A DNA stretch of 64,000 nucleotides from Pedobacter planticolens (GCF_014172375.1 NZ_WNXD01000002.1:62001-126000), one strand, 5' to 3'; counted from the first letter of the stretch, positions 50,564 to 59,938 are shown. The notes: generated by a model not told the origin, from the letters alone. Numbers and translations are program-made.

Positions 50564-52024
50564 ATGATAAAAAACAATAACAGGAACAGTCGCGATGACA
50601 AGTCCAAGGCGGGCGATAGAAGTACAAGCAGAAGACCTGCAGGCACTGATAAACCCAAAAGTAGATTTAGCGACAAAGACGGAAAAGAAAGTTCTGGCTT
50701 TGACAAAAAAGACGATAAAGAAAAACGCAAACCTGGTTTTGCTACTGGCGACAGAAAGGAATATAAACCAAGAGCATCTCGCGATGGCGATTCAAAGCCA
50801 TACTCATCAAGACCATCATCTGGAAAAGATTTTAAACCAAGATCAGATAGAGATGGCGCATCAAAAGACTACAAACCAAGAACACCAAGAGATGGTGATT
50901 CTAAACCATACTCACCAAGACCATCATCTGGAAAAGACTTCAAACCAAGAACAGATAGAGAAGGAGCCTCAAAAGATTTTAAACCTAAAACCGATAGTAA
51001 AGGCGGCTTTAAACCTTGGGAGAAAAAAGAAAGTGGTAATTCTGGTTACAAACCAAAAGCATATAAAGAAGGCAGTTCGAGAGATGAATCTACTGAAGGC
51101 AAACGCAGCTACGTTAAAAAAGATAATTTTATAACCGACGGCGATAAATCTAAGTTTGCAGATAGAAAAAGTGGCGCATCTAGAAGTACAGATAGTCGCC
51201 CGTACAGAAAACGCGACGAAGGAGGCTATAAAGGCAAAGAAGATCGTGGCGAACGCGTAGCACCTACAACTAGAGCGAGAAAAACTCCTGAACCAAAAGA
51301 AGATGATGGCTTAATTCGCTTAAATCGTTATATCGCTAATTCAGGTATTTGTTCTCGTCGCAAGGCGGATGAATTAATTGAAGCAGGAGTAATTTCTGTA
51401 AATGGATCTCCAGTTTCTGAATTAGGCCATAAAATTGATCCTTACAAAGACGAAGTACGTTACAATGGCGAATTACTAAAACGCGAAAAGAAAGTTTACG
51501 TTTTATTAAACAAACCTAAAGATTATATCACAACTACCGACGATCCTCAAGAGCGTAGAACGGTAATGCAATTGGTAGAAAAAGCGAGTCGTGAGCGCAT
51601 TTATCCAGTTGGTCGTTTAGATAGAAATACAACAGGGTTGATTTTAATGACCAATGATGGAGAATTAGCCGATAAATTATCGCATCCAAAAAATGGTATC
51701 ACTAAAATTTATCATGTAGAATTAAACAAAAGTTTAAGTCAAGGCGATTTCAATAAAATTCAATTTGGTTTAGAATTAGAAGATGGTTTAATTAAGCCAG
51801 ACAATGTTTCTTATGTTGCCGGAGCTACAAAACGTGAAGTTGGTATTCAAATTCACAGTGGTAAAAACCGTATTGTGCGTAGAATATTTGAACATTTAGG
51901 ATACGATGTAGTTAAACTTGACCGTGTAGTTTATGGCAACTTGACTAAAAAGGATTTGCCACGCGGCAGATGGCGTTTCTTAGAAGAACATGAATTAATT
52001 CAGATTAAACATTTGATAAAATAA
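50564..52024 (+). CDS. RluB/RsuA-type pseudouridine synthase with basic N-terminal extension
   Basis: A 486-residue protein. The first about 240 residues are a low-complexity basic tail (Lys/Arg/Ser/Asp), including two 36-residue repeats (from residue 73). The catalytic part starts with an S4 domain (LIRLNRYIANSGICSRRKADE). GRLDRNTTGLILMTND carries the catalytic Asp. IQIHSGKNRIVRRIFEHLG ends the RluB family. It modifies a uridine in 23S rRNA. The extension could bind RNA or ribosomes; inference. Confidence 0.92.
   Translation: MIKNNNRNSRDDKSKAGDRSTSRRPAGTDKPKSRFSDKDGKESSGFDKKDDKEKRKPGFATGDRKEYKPRASRDGDSKPYSSRPSSGKDFKPRSDRDGASKDYKPRTPRDGDSKPYSPRPSSGKDFKPRTDREGASKDFKPKTDSKGGFKPWEKKESGNSGYKPKAYKEGSSRDESTEGKRSYVKKDNFITDGDKSKFADRKSGASRSTDSRPYRKRDEGGYKGKEDRGERVAPTTRARKTPEPKEDDGLIRLNRYIANSGICSRRKADELIEAGVISVNGSPVSELGHKIDPYKDEVRYNGELLKREKKVYVLLNKPKDYITTTDDPQERRTVMQLVEKASRERIYPVGRLDRNTTGLILMTNDGELADKLSHPKNGITKIYHVELNKSLSQGDFNKIQFGLELEDGLIKPDNVSYVAGATKREVGIQIHSGKNRIVRRIFEHLGYDVVKLDRVVYGNLTKKDLPRGRWRFLEEHELIQIKHLIK
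50780..50995 (+). repeat. Two 108-bp in-frame tandem repeats
   Basis: 50780-50887 and 50888-50995 each encode a 36-residue unit beginning RDGDSKPYS. The two protein units are nearly identical, differing at a few positions (Ser/Pro, Asp/Glu, Tyr/Phe). A recent coding duplication within the N-terminal extension is likely; the number may vary between strains. Confidence 0.85.
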
Positions 52025-52048
52025 TATATCCGAAAAGCGGAAATTCTC

Positions 52049-52078
52049 AAAAGTCGTTAGTTAGTACTAGCGACTTTT
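52049..52078 (+). terminator. Intrinsic terminator of the pseudouridine synthase gene
   Basis: AAAAGTCG (52049-52056) pairs with CGACTTTT (52071-52078), extended inward by TAGT/ACTA, followed by GTGTTTTT. Confidence 0.75.
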
Positions 52079-52159
52079 GTGTTTTTAGCTAAATCGAAAA
52101 TCTTGTTTTGCATATTTTTTTCTTTGCGTACTTTGCACTAAAATTGAAATCCATTTACC

Positions 52160-53266
52160 ATGAAAAAATATTTCTTCATTTTATTAGCTGTTTTTCTAAC
52201 TTTTCAAGCTCAAGCACAAAACTATAATTTGCTAATTGGAACATATACCAATAAAGGCAATAGCGAAGGGATTTACGTTTATAATTATAATAGCCAAACA
52301 GCAGAAACCAACTTAAAAAGTATTGCTAAAAACGTTATTAATCCGAGTTATTTAGCTGTTAGCAATAATAAAAAATTCGTTTATAGTGTAAATGAAGATG
52401 GTAAAAATAGCGCCGTAAGTGCTTTTAGTTTTAATTCACAAAGTGGAGATTTATCTTTTCTTAATAAAAAATCTTCCGAAGGTGCTGATCCATGTTTTAT
52501 TTCTCTTGATGATAGAAATGTGATTTTGGCAAACTATAGTGGAGGTACAATTTCAGTTTTTGGCCGCAATGCGGATGGATCTTTAACTGATGCCAAACAA
52601 ATCATTCAGCATACTGGCAAAAGCATAGATCCTAAAAAAAGACAAGAAAGTGCTCATGTACATCAGGTTCAATTTACACCAGATCATAACTATTTAATAT
52701 GTAATGATTTAGGTGAAGATCTTATTTACATTTATAACTACAACTCTGCAAGTCCTGATAAGATATTAACCATAAAAACTGTCATTAAAACAAACGCAGG
52801 TACTGGTTCAAGACATTTAACTTTTAGTCCGAATGAGAAATTTGCGTATTTGACCCATGAGTTTAATGGAAGTATTACTGCATTTAATTATTTCAATGGA
52901 AGTTTGAAGAAAATTCAAGAAATCGCTACTTCTCCAAAAGATTTTACTGGAAAAATAGATGGAGCAGATATTCATGTATCTCCCGATGGGAAGTTTTTAT
53001 ATGAAACAAATCGTGGTGATGCAAATACAATTTCTGTATTTGCTATTCTTCCCACTGGGATGTTAAAATTTGTAGAACGAGTAAGCACGTTGGGCAAAGG
53101 TCCTAGAAATTTCGCAATAGATCCAAGCGGAAATCATGTGTTAGTGGCACATCAATATACCAATGATGTTGTAATTTTTAATCGGAATAAAATTACTGGA
53201 AAACTAAAAGATAGCGGCAAAAGAATTAATGTGGGTGTACCAGTTTGTCTGATTTTTAGTAAATAG
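52160..53266 (+). CDS. Lactonase family protein (7-bladed beta-propeller)
   Basis: A 368-residue exported protein; the signal peptide ends TFQAQAQ. Repeated propeller motifs such as NPSYLAVSNNKKFVYSVNE, DPCFISLDDRNVILANYSGG, HVHQVQFTPDHNYLICNDLG, GTGSRHLTFSPNEKFAYLTHE and GPRNFAIDPSGNHVLVAHQ fit the YbhE/6-phosphogluconolactonase family. The signal peptide implies periplasmic action on sugar lactones. It is 1 nt away from the convergent bshA stop. Confidence 0.9.
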   Translation: MKKYFFILLAVFLTFQAQAQNYNLLIGTYTNKGNSEGIYVYNYNSQTAETNLKSIAKNVINPSYLAVSNNKKFVYSVNEDGKNSAVSAFSFNSQSGDLSFLNKKSSEGADPCFISLDDRNVILANYSGGTISVFGRNADGSLTDAKQIIQHTGKSIDPKKRQESAHVHQVQFTPDHNYLICNDLGEDLIYIYNYNSASPDKILTIKTVIKTNAGTGSRHLTFSPNEKFAYLTHEFNGSITAFNYFNGSLKKIQEIATSPKDFTGKIDGADIHVSPDGKFLYETNRGDANTISVFAILPTGMLKFVERVSTLGKGPRNFAIDPSGNHVLVAHQYTNDVVIFNRNKITGKLKDSGKRINVGVPVCLIFSK

Positions 53267-53267
53267 A

Positions 53268-54407
53268 TTAATTCGCTACTAAAGATTTTTCTATAACCTC
53301 TTTATAGTAATCAATGTACATTGGCAATATCTTCTTTAAATCAAAATCTTGAGCTCTTTTTAACGCGTTTTCTTTAAAATAGTTCAACGTATCTTCATTG
53401 CTTAAAATAGTGATTGCTTTATTCGCCATATCCTCAATATCGCCTACTTCGCACATGTAACCACAATAATCGTCGATATTTAACTCTGGCAAACCGCCAG
53501 CGTTAGATGTAATTACTGGAACTTTGCAAGCCATAGCTTCTAAAGCTGCCAAACCAAAACTTTCAGATTCTGATGGCATAATAAACAAATCTGAAACCGA
53601 TAAAATTTCCTCAACAGCATCTTGTTTACCTAAAAACCGAACATTATCACAAATACCTAGTTCTCTACATAATTGTTCATTTGCAGTACGTTCAGGTCCA
53701 TCTCCTACCATTAGTAATTTAGAAGGAATTCTCTCCTGGACTTTTTGAAACATCTTAATCACATCCTCAGTACGTTTTACTTTTCTAAAATTAGAAGTAT
53801 GAATTAAAATACGTTCGTTATTTGGAGCGATTGCTTTTTTGAAATGATCTTTAGGTTTTAAACTAAATCGGTTAAAATCTATAAAATTCGGAATTACCTT
53901 AATGTCTTTCTCAATTTCGAAGTGTTTGTAGGTATCTTCTTTTAAATCTTGAGAAACTGTAGTTACACCATCACTTTGATTGATAGAAAAAGTTACCACA
54001 GGTTTATATGTTGCGTCTTTACCTACCAAGGTGATATCTGTACCATGTAACGTGGTTACAAACGGAATATTAATACCGAAAGTTGCTAAAATCTGTTTAG
54101 CCATAAATGCCGCCGAAGCATGAGGAATGGCATAATGCACGTGTAAAATATCCAATTGCTCAAAGCGAACAACATCTACCAATTTACTTGCTAAAGCAGA
54201 TTCGTAAGGAGCATAATCAAATAATGGATAATCTCTTACCGAAACTTCGTGGTAAAACAAATTGGCCGAGAAAAAATCTAGTCGAGCTGGTTGGCTATAC
54301 GTGATAAAATGAACCTGATGGCCTTCATTCGCCAAAGCTTTACCTAATTCGGTAGCAACAACACCGCTTCCACCAAATGTAGGGTAACAAACAATTCCTA
54401 TTTTCAT
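53268..54407 (-). CDS. bshA: N-acetyl-alpha-D-glucosaminyl L-malate synthase
   Basis: A 379-residue GT-B glycosyltransferase making the first intermediate of bacillithiol. It begins MKIGIVCYPTFGGSGVVATELGK, the BshA signature. HVHYAIPHASAAFMAKQIL, TTLHGTDITLVGKD and the donor site PSESESFGLAALEAMACKVPVI follow. The ATG 54407 is used; a TTG one codon earlier is less likely. Length is typical. With YtxJ it supports an active bacillithiol system; BshB and BshC are not in the window. Confidence 0.94.
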   Translation of the reverse strand: MKIGIVCYPTFGGSGVVATELGKALANEGHQVHFITYSQPARLDFFSANLFYHEVSVRDYPLFDYAPYESALASKLVDVVRFEQLDILHVHYAIPHASAAFMAKQILATFGINIPFVTTLHGTDITLVGKDATYKPVVTFSINQSDGVTTVSQDLKEDTYKHFEIEKDIKVIPNFIDFNRFSLKPKDHFKKAIAPNNERILIHTSNFRKVKRTEDVIKMFQKVQERIPSKLLMVGDGPERTANEQLCRELGICDNVRFLGKQDAVEEILSVSDLFIMPSESESFGLAALEAMACKVPVITSNAGGLPELNIDDYCGYMCEVGDIEDMANKAITILSNEDTLNYFKENALKRAQDFDLKKILPMYIDYYKEVIEKSLVAN

Positions 54408-54530
54408 CAATAATTTTATAAAATGTAAACCGTAAGTTTTACAAAAGCAAATTAACCTATATCTTATTTAATTTGTGTTATCTATTGGTAATAAAATTGA
54501 TGTTGAATAAAATGATGTAGGGAAAGAAAA

Positions 54531-55013
54531 TTAATTTCTCATTTCTTCTTGAATCACCAAATACATTTCGTTAGGACGTTGAGTGCCAATAAAATATTCT
54601 AACCCATCTCTATCGGTTAAAACAATGGCATCTTTACCTGATGAATAAAAGCGAATGCTTCCTTTTTTATGTAAATTATACACCGGATTATTGAACATAA
54701 AGTTGCTATACGTCGCTTTGCGCACTTTTATAATACTGTTCAAATCTATTTTTACTTTCTTAGCTGTCCACAACCCATCAATTACTACACTTTTATTTTC
54801 AATGCGTATTTTATATTGAATAAGAAACAAAAGGATAATAGAAACGCCAATAATTCCGAAACCAACTACCAAAAAAAGGTCTACAGTATTATCCCGATCA
54901 CGCTCATACACATAGGCGCCAAAACAAAAAGCTGCCATTACGAGCCTAATACAGATTCGGATATAATCGCGGCCGATGTACTGTTTTTCGATATAGATAT
55001 TTTTATGATCCAT
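54531..55013 (-). CDS. Hypothetical two-TM membrane protein downstream of tilS
   Basis: A 160-residue protein with two adjacent hydrophobic segments (IRLVMAAFCFGAYVY and LVVGFGIIGVSIILLFLIQY) and a C-terminal soluble domain of about 90 residues rich in beta-prone segments (IRIENKSVVIDGLW, GSIRFYSSGKDAIVLTD). The shape resembles bacterial PH-like membrane proteins, but I do not recognise a family. Its ATG overlaps the tilS stop (TAATG), so it is coupled to tilS. Confidence 0.75.
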   Translation of the reverse strand: MDHKNIYIEKQYIGRDYIRICIRLVMAAFCFGAYVYERDRDNTVDLFLVVGFGIIGVSIILLFLIQYKIRIENKSVVIDGLWTAKKVKIDLNSIIKVRKATYSNFMFNNPVYNLHKKGSIRFYSSGKDAIVLTDRDGLEYFIGTQRPNEMYLVIQEEMRN

Positions 55014-56347
55014 TATACATTTAACAATTCGAATATAGCAACTTTTTTTGTTGTTGCATTCACTTTATATCTATTGTCTTGCCGTAAACCTGCAACCCAA
55101 ATTATTTCTCCATTCCCATTAATTAGTAGCGGAATTTTTTCTTTTTGTGGCAATGGTACTTTATTATCAATTAAAAAATCGCTTAACTTTTTATATTGTT
55201 TCATCCCTAATGGCATAAATCGATCTCCATCTTGTTTAAAACGAATAATAAGCGGATATATCAACTTATCTGCATCTATAAACGCTTTATTTCGATTATC
55301 CTCTACTGCGTTTGAAGTAGTGTAAGCAATTAAAACTTGCTGATTTTCTATTAAAATTCGTTCATCTTTTGGGTGAATAAAATGATTTGCATGCGTTTGT
55401 TCTCTAGGCAAAGCCGATATCATTACATCATTACGATTAATAGTTGCACGATGGGTGTGGCTATAAAATGATGTCCCACTTTGTTTTGTTAACGATTCTA
55501 AAATTTCATCAACTACGCCATCGGTAAAATGATAAGGTTTTAACAACTCGAAAAAGATTAATTTTTGAGGTTTTAGCGCATTAATTTTCTCAATTGAAAA
55601 ATAAACTACACCATCAATTTCTCTTGCAATTTCTTTACGAGTTTGCACAATTACACCTTGTAAAACTTCTTCAGTTTCTGCAAAGCGAGCTATATTTTGG
55701 GCAAAAGTGTGTTCTAAATTTGGGTTAATTTCCCGCAGTTGCGGAATAACGGTTAAGCGTATTTTATTGCGAGCATATTTTGTGCTTTCGTTTGAGCTAT
55801 CTTCAACAAAGTTGATGTCGTTTTCTTTTATCAACTCATCAATTTGTTGTCGCGATAAAAACAATAATGGCCTTATTAATTTATCCCTTTTGGGTAAAAT
55901 ACCATGCATGCCACTTATGCCTGTGCCACGTGTTAAATTAAGCAATAATGTTTCGATGGAATCATTTTGGTGATGCGCTAAAGCAATAAAATCATAGTTG
56001 TTTTCTTGTCTAATAGTTTCAAACCATTGATAACGCAAATCTCTAGCAGCCATCTGAATTGATATTTGATGTTCATTGGCATAGGTTTTCGCATCAAAAT
56101 GTACTACATGAAAAGGTATTTCTAAAGTTGTTGCTAAGAGTTTTACAAAAGCCTCATCACGTTGAGATTCATCTCCCCGCAAATTAAAATTACAATGCGC
56201 TATACTAAATTGAAAACCAGCGAGTTTAAATAGCTGAACCATCAAAACCGAATCCTTACCGCCACTTACCGCCAACAAGATTTTATCTTGTGCAGAGAAA
56301 AGGGCATTTTTTTTGATGTAATTTGTAAACTGCTGTAGCGGTAACAT
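55013..56347 (-). CDS. tilS: tRNA(Ile)-lysidine synthetase
   Basis: A 444-residue PP-loop ATPase that converts C34 of tRNA-Ile(CAU) to lysidine. The PP-loop is SGGKDS at 28-33. IALAHHQNDSIETLLLNLTRGTG is the family signature, then LIRPLLFLSRQQID. The C-terminal domain ends FKQDGDRFMPLGMKQYKKLSDFLID and VPLPQKEKIPLL. The start ATG 56347 lies 4 nt after a TATTTTTG box; a leaderless mRNA is likely. It is divergent from the OstA-like gene. Confidence 0.94.
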   Translation of the reverse strand: MLPLQQFTNYIKKNALFSAQDKILLAVSGGKDSVLMVQLFKLAGFQFSIAHCNFNLRGDESQRDEAFVKLLATTLEIPFHVVHFDAKTYANEHQISIQMAARDLRYQWFETIRQENNYDFIALAHHQNDSIETLLLNLTRGTGISGMHGILPKRDKLIRPLLFLSRQQIDELIKENDINFVEDSSNESTKYARNKIRLTVIPQLREINPNLEHTFAQNIARFAETEEVLQGVIVQTRKEIAREIDGVVYFSIEKINALKPQKLIFFELLKPYHFTDGVVDEILESLTKQSGTSFYSHTHRATINRNDVMISALPREQTHANHFIHPKDERILIENQQVLIAYTTSNAVEDNRNKAFIDADKLIYPLIIRFKQDGDRFMPLGMKQYKKLSDFLIDNKVPLPQKEKIPLLINGNGEIIWVAGLRQDNRYKVNATTKKVAIFELLNV

Positions 56348-56351
56348 GTTT

Positions 56352-56359
56352 CAAAAATA
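56352..56359 (-). promoter_or_regulatory. TAnnTTTG -7 box of tilS
   Basis: TATTTTTG on the minus strand followed by AAAC and then the tilS ATG; spacing 4 nt. Confidence 0.65.
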
Positions 56360-56406
56360 TTTAATTTAACCGTGATAAGCTTACAACATTAAAAAAAAAT
56401 AAAACA

Positions 56407-56414
56407 TAACTTTG
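56407..56414 (+). promoter_or_regulatory. TAnnTTTG -7 box of the OstA-like gene
   Basis: TAACTTTG, then TAAA, then the GTG start: 4 nt spacing. It is divergent from the tilS box 47 nt away. Confidence 0.65.
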
Positions 56415-56418
56415 TAAA

Positions 56419-58650
56419 GTGCAGAAATTACGCTTTTTCTTCTTTTTATTACTCTTCCCGAGCATTTTGTTTGCGCAACAGCGGACTAAAATTGAATTAG
56501 TTTCCTCTGATCGTTTGACCGTGGACACTAAAACAAATGTAAACTATGTTATAAATCCAGTTTTTAGACAAGACAATGCTACTTTAAGATCTGATAGTGC
56601 CGTTTTTTATAAAGATCGAAATTATTTTGAAGCTTTTAAAAATGTTCACATTAACCAAGGTGATACAGTTAATATTTACTCTGATTTTTTAAATTATGAT
56701 GGAAATGCAAAAAAGGCGCATTTATCAAGTAATGTAAAAATGATTGACCCAACTTCGACTTTAACTACCAATATTTTGGATTACAACATGGCTACCAGAA
56801 TTGGAGAATATAGTACTGGTGGTAAAATTGTAAATAAAGACGTAGTTCTTACTAGTAAAAGAGGGTGGTATTTTGCCAGCTCAAAGGATGCTTTTTTTAG
56901 ATATAATGTTGTAGTTGTTACGCCCCAAAGCACTATCAAGTCTGATACACTACGTTACAACACGCTTACCAATTGGACTTATTTTTACGGTCCAACAAAT
57001 ATTAAAGGAAAAGACGATAATTTATATACTGAAGATGGTGCTTACAACACCAAAAGTGAAAATGCGTATTTCGGTAAAAAAAATCTATATACACAAAATA
57101 CAAAATCTTTAAAAGGTGATAGTTTATATTATTACGGTAAAATCGGGTACGGCAAGGCTGTAAAGAATATTGTATTTATTGATACTTCTGACAGAACGCT
57201 TTTACGAGGACAATTAGGTGAATATTACAAAGCGGATGAACGTGCAGTAGTGACCAAAAATGCGTATTTCGGGATGGGAACGAAAGATTCCATTACGGTG
57301 AATAATAAGAAAATACCTGATACTTTATGGCTTGGAGCAGATACGTTAGAAACGCAGAAAGTTTTACAACATACTTTAAAGTTGTTGAATAAACCCATTA
57401 TTCAGAAAGATAATGAGGTAGGTGCAGAAGATGAAAAAGCAAAACAGGAAAAGGAGAAAGAAAAAGTTGAAGCTAGAAAAGCAGCAGCTGCAACTGAAGC
57501 AGTGAAAAAACCTATTGTTGCAAATCCTGACACGAAAAAACTGAGCAAAAAAGAAAGAAAACTAGCCGAACAAAAGGCTAAAGATTTAAAAAACAATCCC
57601 CCACCACCAAAATTATTGGATAGTACGAAAGTTAAAATTAGTACCGATAGTTTAAAAGCAGATAGCATAAAAGCCGTTGCGCTGGCGTCTGTCCAAAATA
57701 AAACGATAGTTCTGAGTAAAAAGGATTCTGTTAAAACGGATAAAAAAATTGCAGCAAAATCAGATGATAAAAAAGCAATTTCGACTGCTGTAAATGGAGT
57801 TAAACCGAAAATTGCAGGTACTAATCCGCTTAAAAAAGATAGTGTTGCAGTTTTTAATCCTGCAGATACGGTTAGAACTCGGGTTATTAAAGCATTTCAC
57901 AATGTGAGAGTTTTTAAATCTAATATGCAGGCAAAAGCCGATTCATTGTTTTATACAGCAGCAGATTCTACTTTACGTTGGTATAAAAATCCCATTTTAT
58001 GGTCGGAAGGAACACAACAAACAGGTGATACCATTCACGTTTTTTTCAAGAATGATAAAATTCACAGTTTTCAAGTTTTACAAAACGGATTTTTGGTAAA
58101 CGTAGAAACAGATTCTACCAAATTTAATCAGGTAAAAGGGAAGAAAATTACAGGCTTTTTTAAGGATGGGGAAATGAGAAACATGTATGTGGATGGCAAT
58201 GCCGAAAGCATTTACTATTCTAAAGATGATAAAGGCAAATACGATAACATGAATCAATCTGTGAGTAGTCGAATTAAATTTCTATTTAAAGACAAAGAGC
58301 TAACAGACATTTTGTACATTAAAGAGGCCGAAGGCGCAACAAATCCTATTAATAAATTACCGAAAGAAACACTTTTAACAGGTTTTATTTGGAAGCCGGA
58401 ATTGAGGCCGGTTAGCAAAGCTGATATTATTAAAGGTAAACCAGCAGCTAAAGTTGCATCCAAAACCACTACCACAAAATCAGCAGTAAAAGTAATTGGA
58501 CGTGATCCATCTGGCATAAAACCAATTTTACCAGCTAAAAAACCAGTGGTAGAAGATCCGAGTAAAGGGAGAACAACACCAATTAAACCTGCTGTTGTCT
58601 CTCCAGTAAAAGTTGATACAACTAAAACGAAAATTCAATCTGTAAATTAA
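56419..58650 (+). CDS. OstA/LptA-like outer-membrane biogenesis protein
   Basis: A 743-residue exported protein starting with GTG, signal peptide ending PSILFAQQ. The first 300 residues have OstA/LptA repeats (VFRQDNATLRSDSAVFYKDRNYFEAF, DLNLYTEDGAYNTKSENAYF type). A Lys/Ala-rich, low-complexity insert runs about 335-490. A second OstA-like part follows (NMQAKADSLFYTAADSTLRWYKNP). It is probably a periplasmic LPS-transport bridge protein, much longer than E. coli LptA. A Pro/Lys-rich tail ends it. A gene this long and unusual is not unique in Bacteroidota. Confidence 0.85.
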   Translation: MQKLRFFFFLLLFPSILFAQQRTKIELVSSDRLTVDTKTNVNYVINPVFRQDNATLRSDSAVFYKDRNYFEAFKNVHINQGDTVNIYSDFLNYDGNAKKAHLSSNVKMIDPTSTLTTNILDYNMATRIGEYSTGGKIVNKDVVLTSKRGWYFASSKDAFFRYNVVVVTPQSTIKSDTLRYNTLTNWTYFYGPTNIKGKDDNLYTEDGAYNTKSENAYFGKKNLYTQNTKSLKGDSLYYYGKIGYGKAVKNIVFIDTSDRTLLRGQLGEYYKADERAVVTKNAYFGMGTKDSITVNNKKIPDTLWLGADTLETQKVLQHTLKLLNKPIIQKDNEVGAEDEKAKQEKEKEKVEARKAAAATEAVKKPIVANPDTKKLSKKERKLAEQKAKDLKNNPPPPKLLDSTKVKISTDSLKADSIKAVALASVQNKTIVLSKKDSVKTDKKIAAKSDDKKAISTAVNGVKPKIAGTNPLKKDSVAVFNPADTVRTRVIKAFHNVRVFKSNMQAKADSLFYTAADSTLRWYKNPILWSEGTQQTGDTIHVFFKNDKIHSFQVLQNGFLVNVETDSTKFNQVKGKKITGFFKDGEMRNMYVDGNAESIYYSKDDKGKYDNMNQSVSSRIKFLFKDKELTDILYIKEAEGATNPINKLPKETLLTGFIWKPELRPVSKADIIKGKPAAKVASKTTTTKSAVKVIGRDPSGIKPILPAKKPVVEDPSKGRTTPIKPAVVSPVKVDTTKTKIQSVN

Positions 58651-58656
58651 TAGGAC

Positions 58657-59235
58657 TTAGTTTTCTTGCAAAAAAGCAATTAGTTTTTGCATAGCCAACG
58701 CTCTGTGACTGATTTTATTTTTTTGTTCCATTTCCATTTCAGCAAACGTAATAGAATAGCCTTTTGGTTCGAATATCGGATCGTAGCCAAAACCCTTTTC
58801 TCCGACTGGAACTGTTCTTAATTTGCCATAAATTACGCCTTCAAAAAGGTGGTTTTCACCATTTTGGATTAAAGAAATAACGGTTTTAAATCGGGCATTA
58901 CGATTGGTTATGCCCTCCATTTTTTGAAGTAAAAACTTCATGTTTTCTGCATCGCCTCTGGCGCCACTATACCTTGCCGAATAAATTCCAGGTTCATTAT
59001 TTAAAGCCTCAACTTCCAAACCACTATCATCAGCAAAACAATCGATATGATAATTCTCTACTACGTAGGTGCTTTTTAAAGTTGCATTTTCTGCAAATGT
59101 ATTTCCAGTTTCTGGAATATCTACATCACAACCAATACCTGCTAAATTTAAAACCTCATATTTAGGCGCTAACAATTCGCTAACCTCAAGTGTTTTATGG
59201 GCGTTATTGGTAGCAAAAACTAATTGATTAGCCAT
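58657..59235 (-). CDS. rdgB: XTP/dITP pyrophosphatase (RdgB/HAM1)
   Basis: A 192-residue house-cleaning NTPase removing ITP, dITP and XTP. LVFATNNAHKTLEVSELL is the N-terminal signature, CFADDSGLEVEALNNEPGIYSARYSG is the active-site motif, and GEKGFGYDPIFEPKGY follows. It overlaps the upstream hypothetical gene by 8 nt and is convergent with the OstA-like gene. Confidence 0.94.
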   Translation of the reverse strand: MANQLVFATNNAHKTLEVSELLAPKYEVLNLAGIGCDVDIPETGNTFAENATLKSTYVVENYHIDCFADDSGLEVEALNNEPGIYSARYSGARGDAENMKFLLQKMEGITNRNARFKTVISLIQNGENHLFEGVIYGKLRTVPVGEKGFGYDPIFEPKGYSITFAEMEMEQKNKISHRALAMQKLIAFLQEN

Positions 59236-59839
59236 TCTTTAACTGCTGTAAACTTGTCCACAATGTTTTTTTACTAGCCTGATCGCTATCTAAATCATGC
59301 AAATTCGAGGTAAAAATTAATCGTGTATCACCTAAATTTAACAATTGATGTAAAGGTTGTGTAGCTAAACCCAATTGCTGCGTTTCAACACCGAAAGACA
59401 ATACTAACTGGCAATTAAAAAATTCACTTAAATCTTCAAAAGTTGCATCATTATACTTCGAATAGTTGACCAATGCAAAGTCATTATTTGTGAGTTCGAT
59501 GGCTTTTACCAGTTTTCGTAATAGCTCTGTTCCTTGCTCAGAACTCACTTTATTTACGTTATCATTTACTAAAATCAGAATGCCTTTTTGATTTTTACCC
59601 AAAAACTCGAAGTTAAAATTCCTTTTTAGAATTGGTTTGGGTTCTTCCACGATAAGAGGTAAATCTTCAACTGTGTTTACTTCCATTATTGACGTAATAA
59701 CAGTTTCCTTTGGGACAACTTCAGATTTTATCATAACAGGCTCTGCAAAAGCAATTTGACTATCATCTTTCACCAAATAAATATCGTCGGTAAAAAATAA
59801 ACGCAAAGCTTCGGCGTTACTTGTTAGTTGGTTGGCCAT
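59228..59839 (-). CDS. Hypothetical protein coupled to rdgB (possible HolD-like)
   Basis: A 203-residue protein with no signal peptide. After a variable N-terminal 80 residues, the core has ILILVNDNVNKVSSEQGTEL, LNNDFALVNYSKY-like strands, CQLVLSFGVETQQLGL and a C-terminal TSNLHDLDSDQASKKTLW. The C-terminal pattern (L...L..D...K..LW..LQ) recalls the psi subunit (HolD) of DNA polymerase III, but the match is distant. It overlaps rdgB. No established function can be given. Confidence 0.75.
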   Translation of the reverse strand: MANQLTSNAEALRLFFTDDIYLVKDDSQIAFAEPVMIKSEVVPKETVITSIMEVNTVEDLPLIVEEPKPILKRNFNFEFLGKNQKGILILVNDNVNKVSSEQGTELLRKLVKAIELTNNDFALVNYSKYNDATFEDLSEFFNCQLVLSFGVETQQLGLATQPLHQLLNLGDTRLIFTSNLHDLDSDQASKKTLWTSLQQLKNG

Positions 59840-59938
59840 CTTATCTTTTTAATGAAAATTATTTTCTGTTAAAATTAGTTAAATATCTTATTATAGCGCC
59901 TTAAATTGTTACTTTTATCCATTAAAATTATATAGCTG

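Noticed and set aside
50595..51134. Second open frame (+1) inside the pseudouridine synthase gene
   Set aside because: It is an out-of-frame read of a low-complexity Lys/Arg-rich region; the annotated frame continues into a conserved enzyme.
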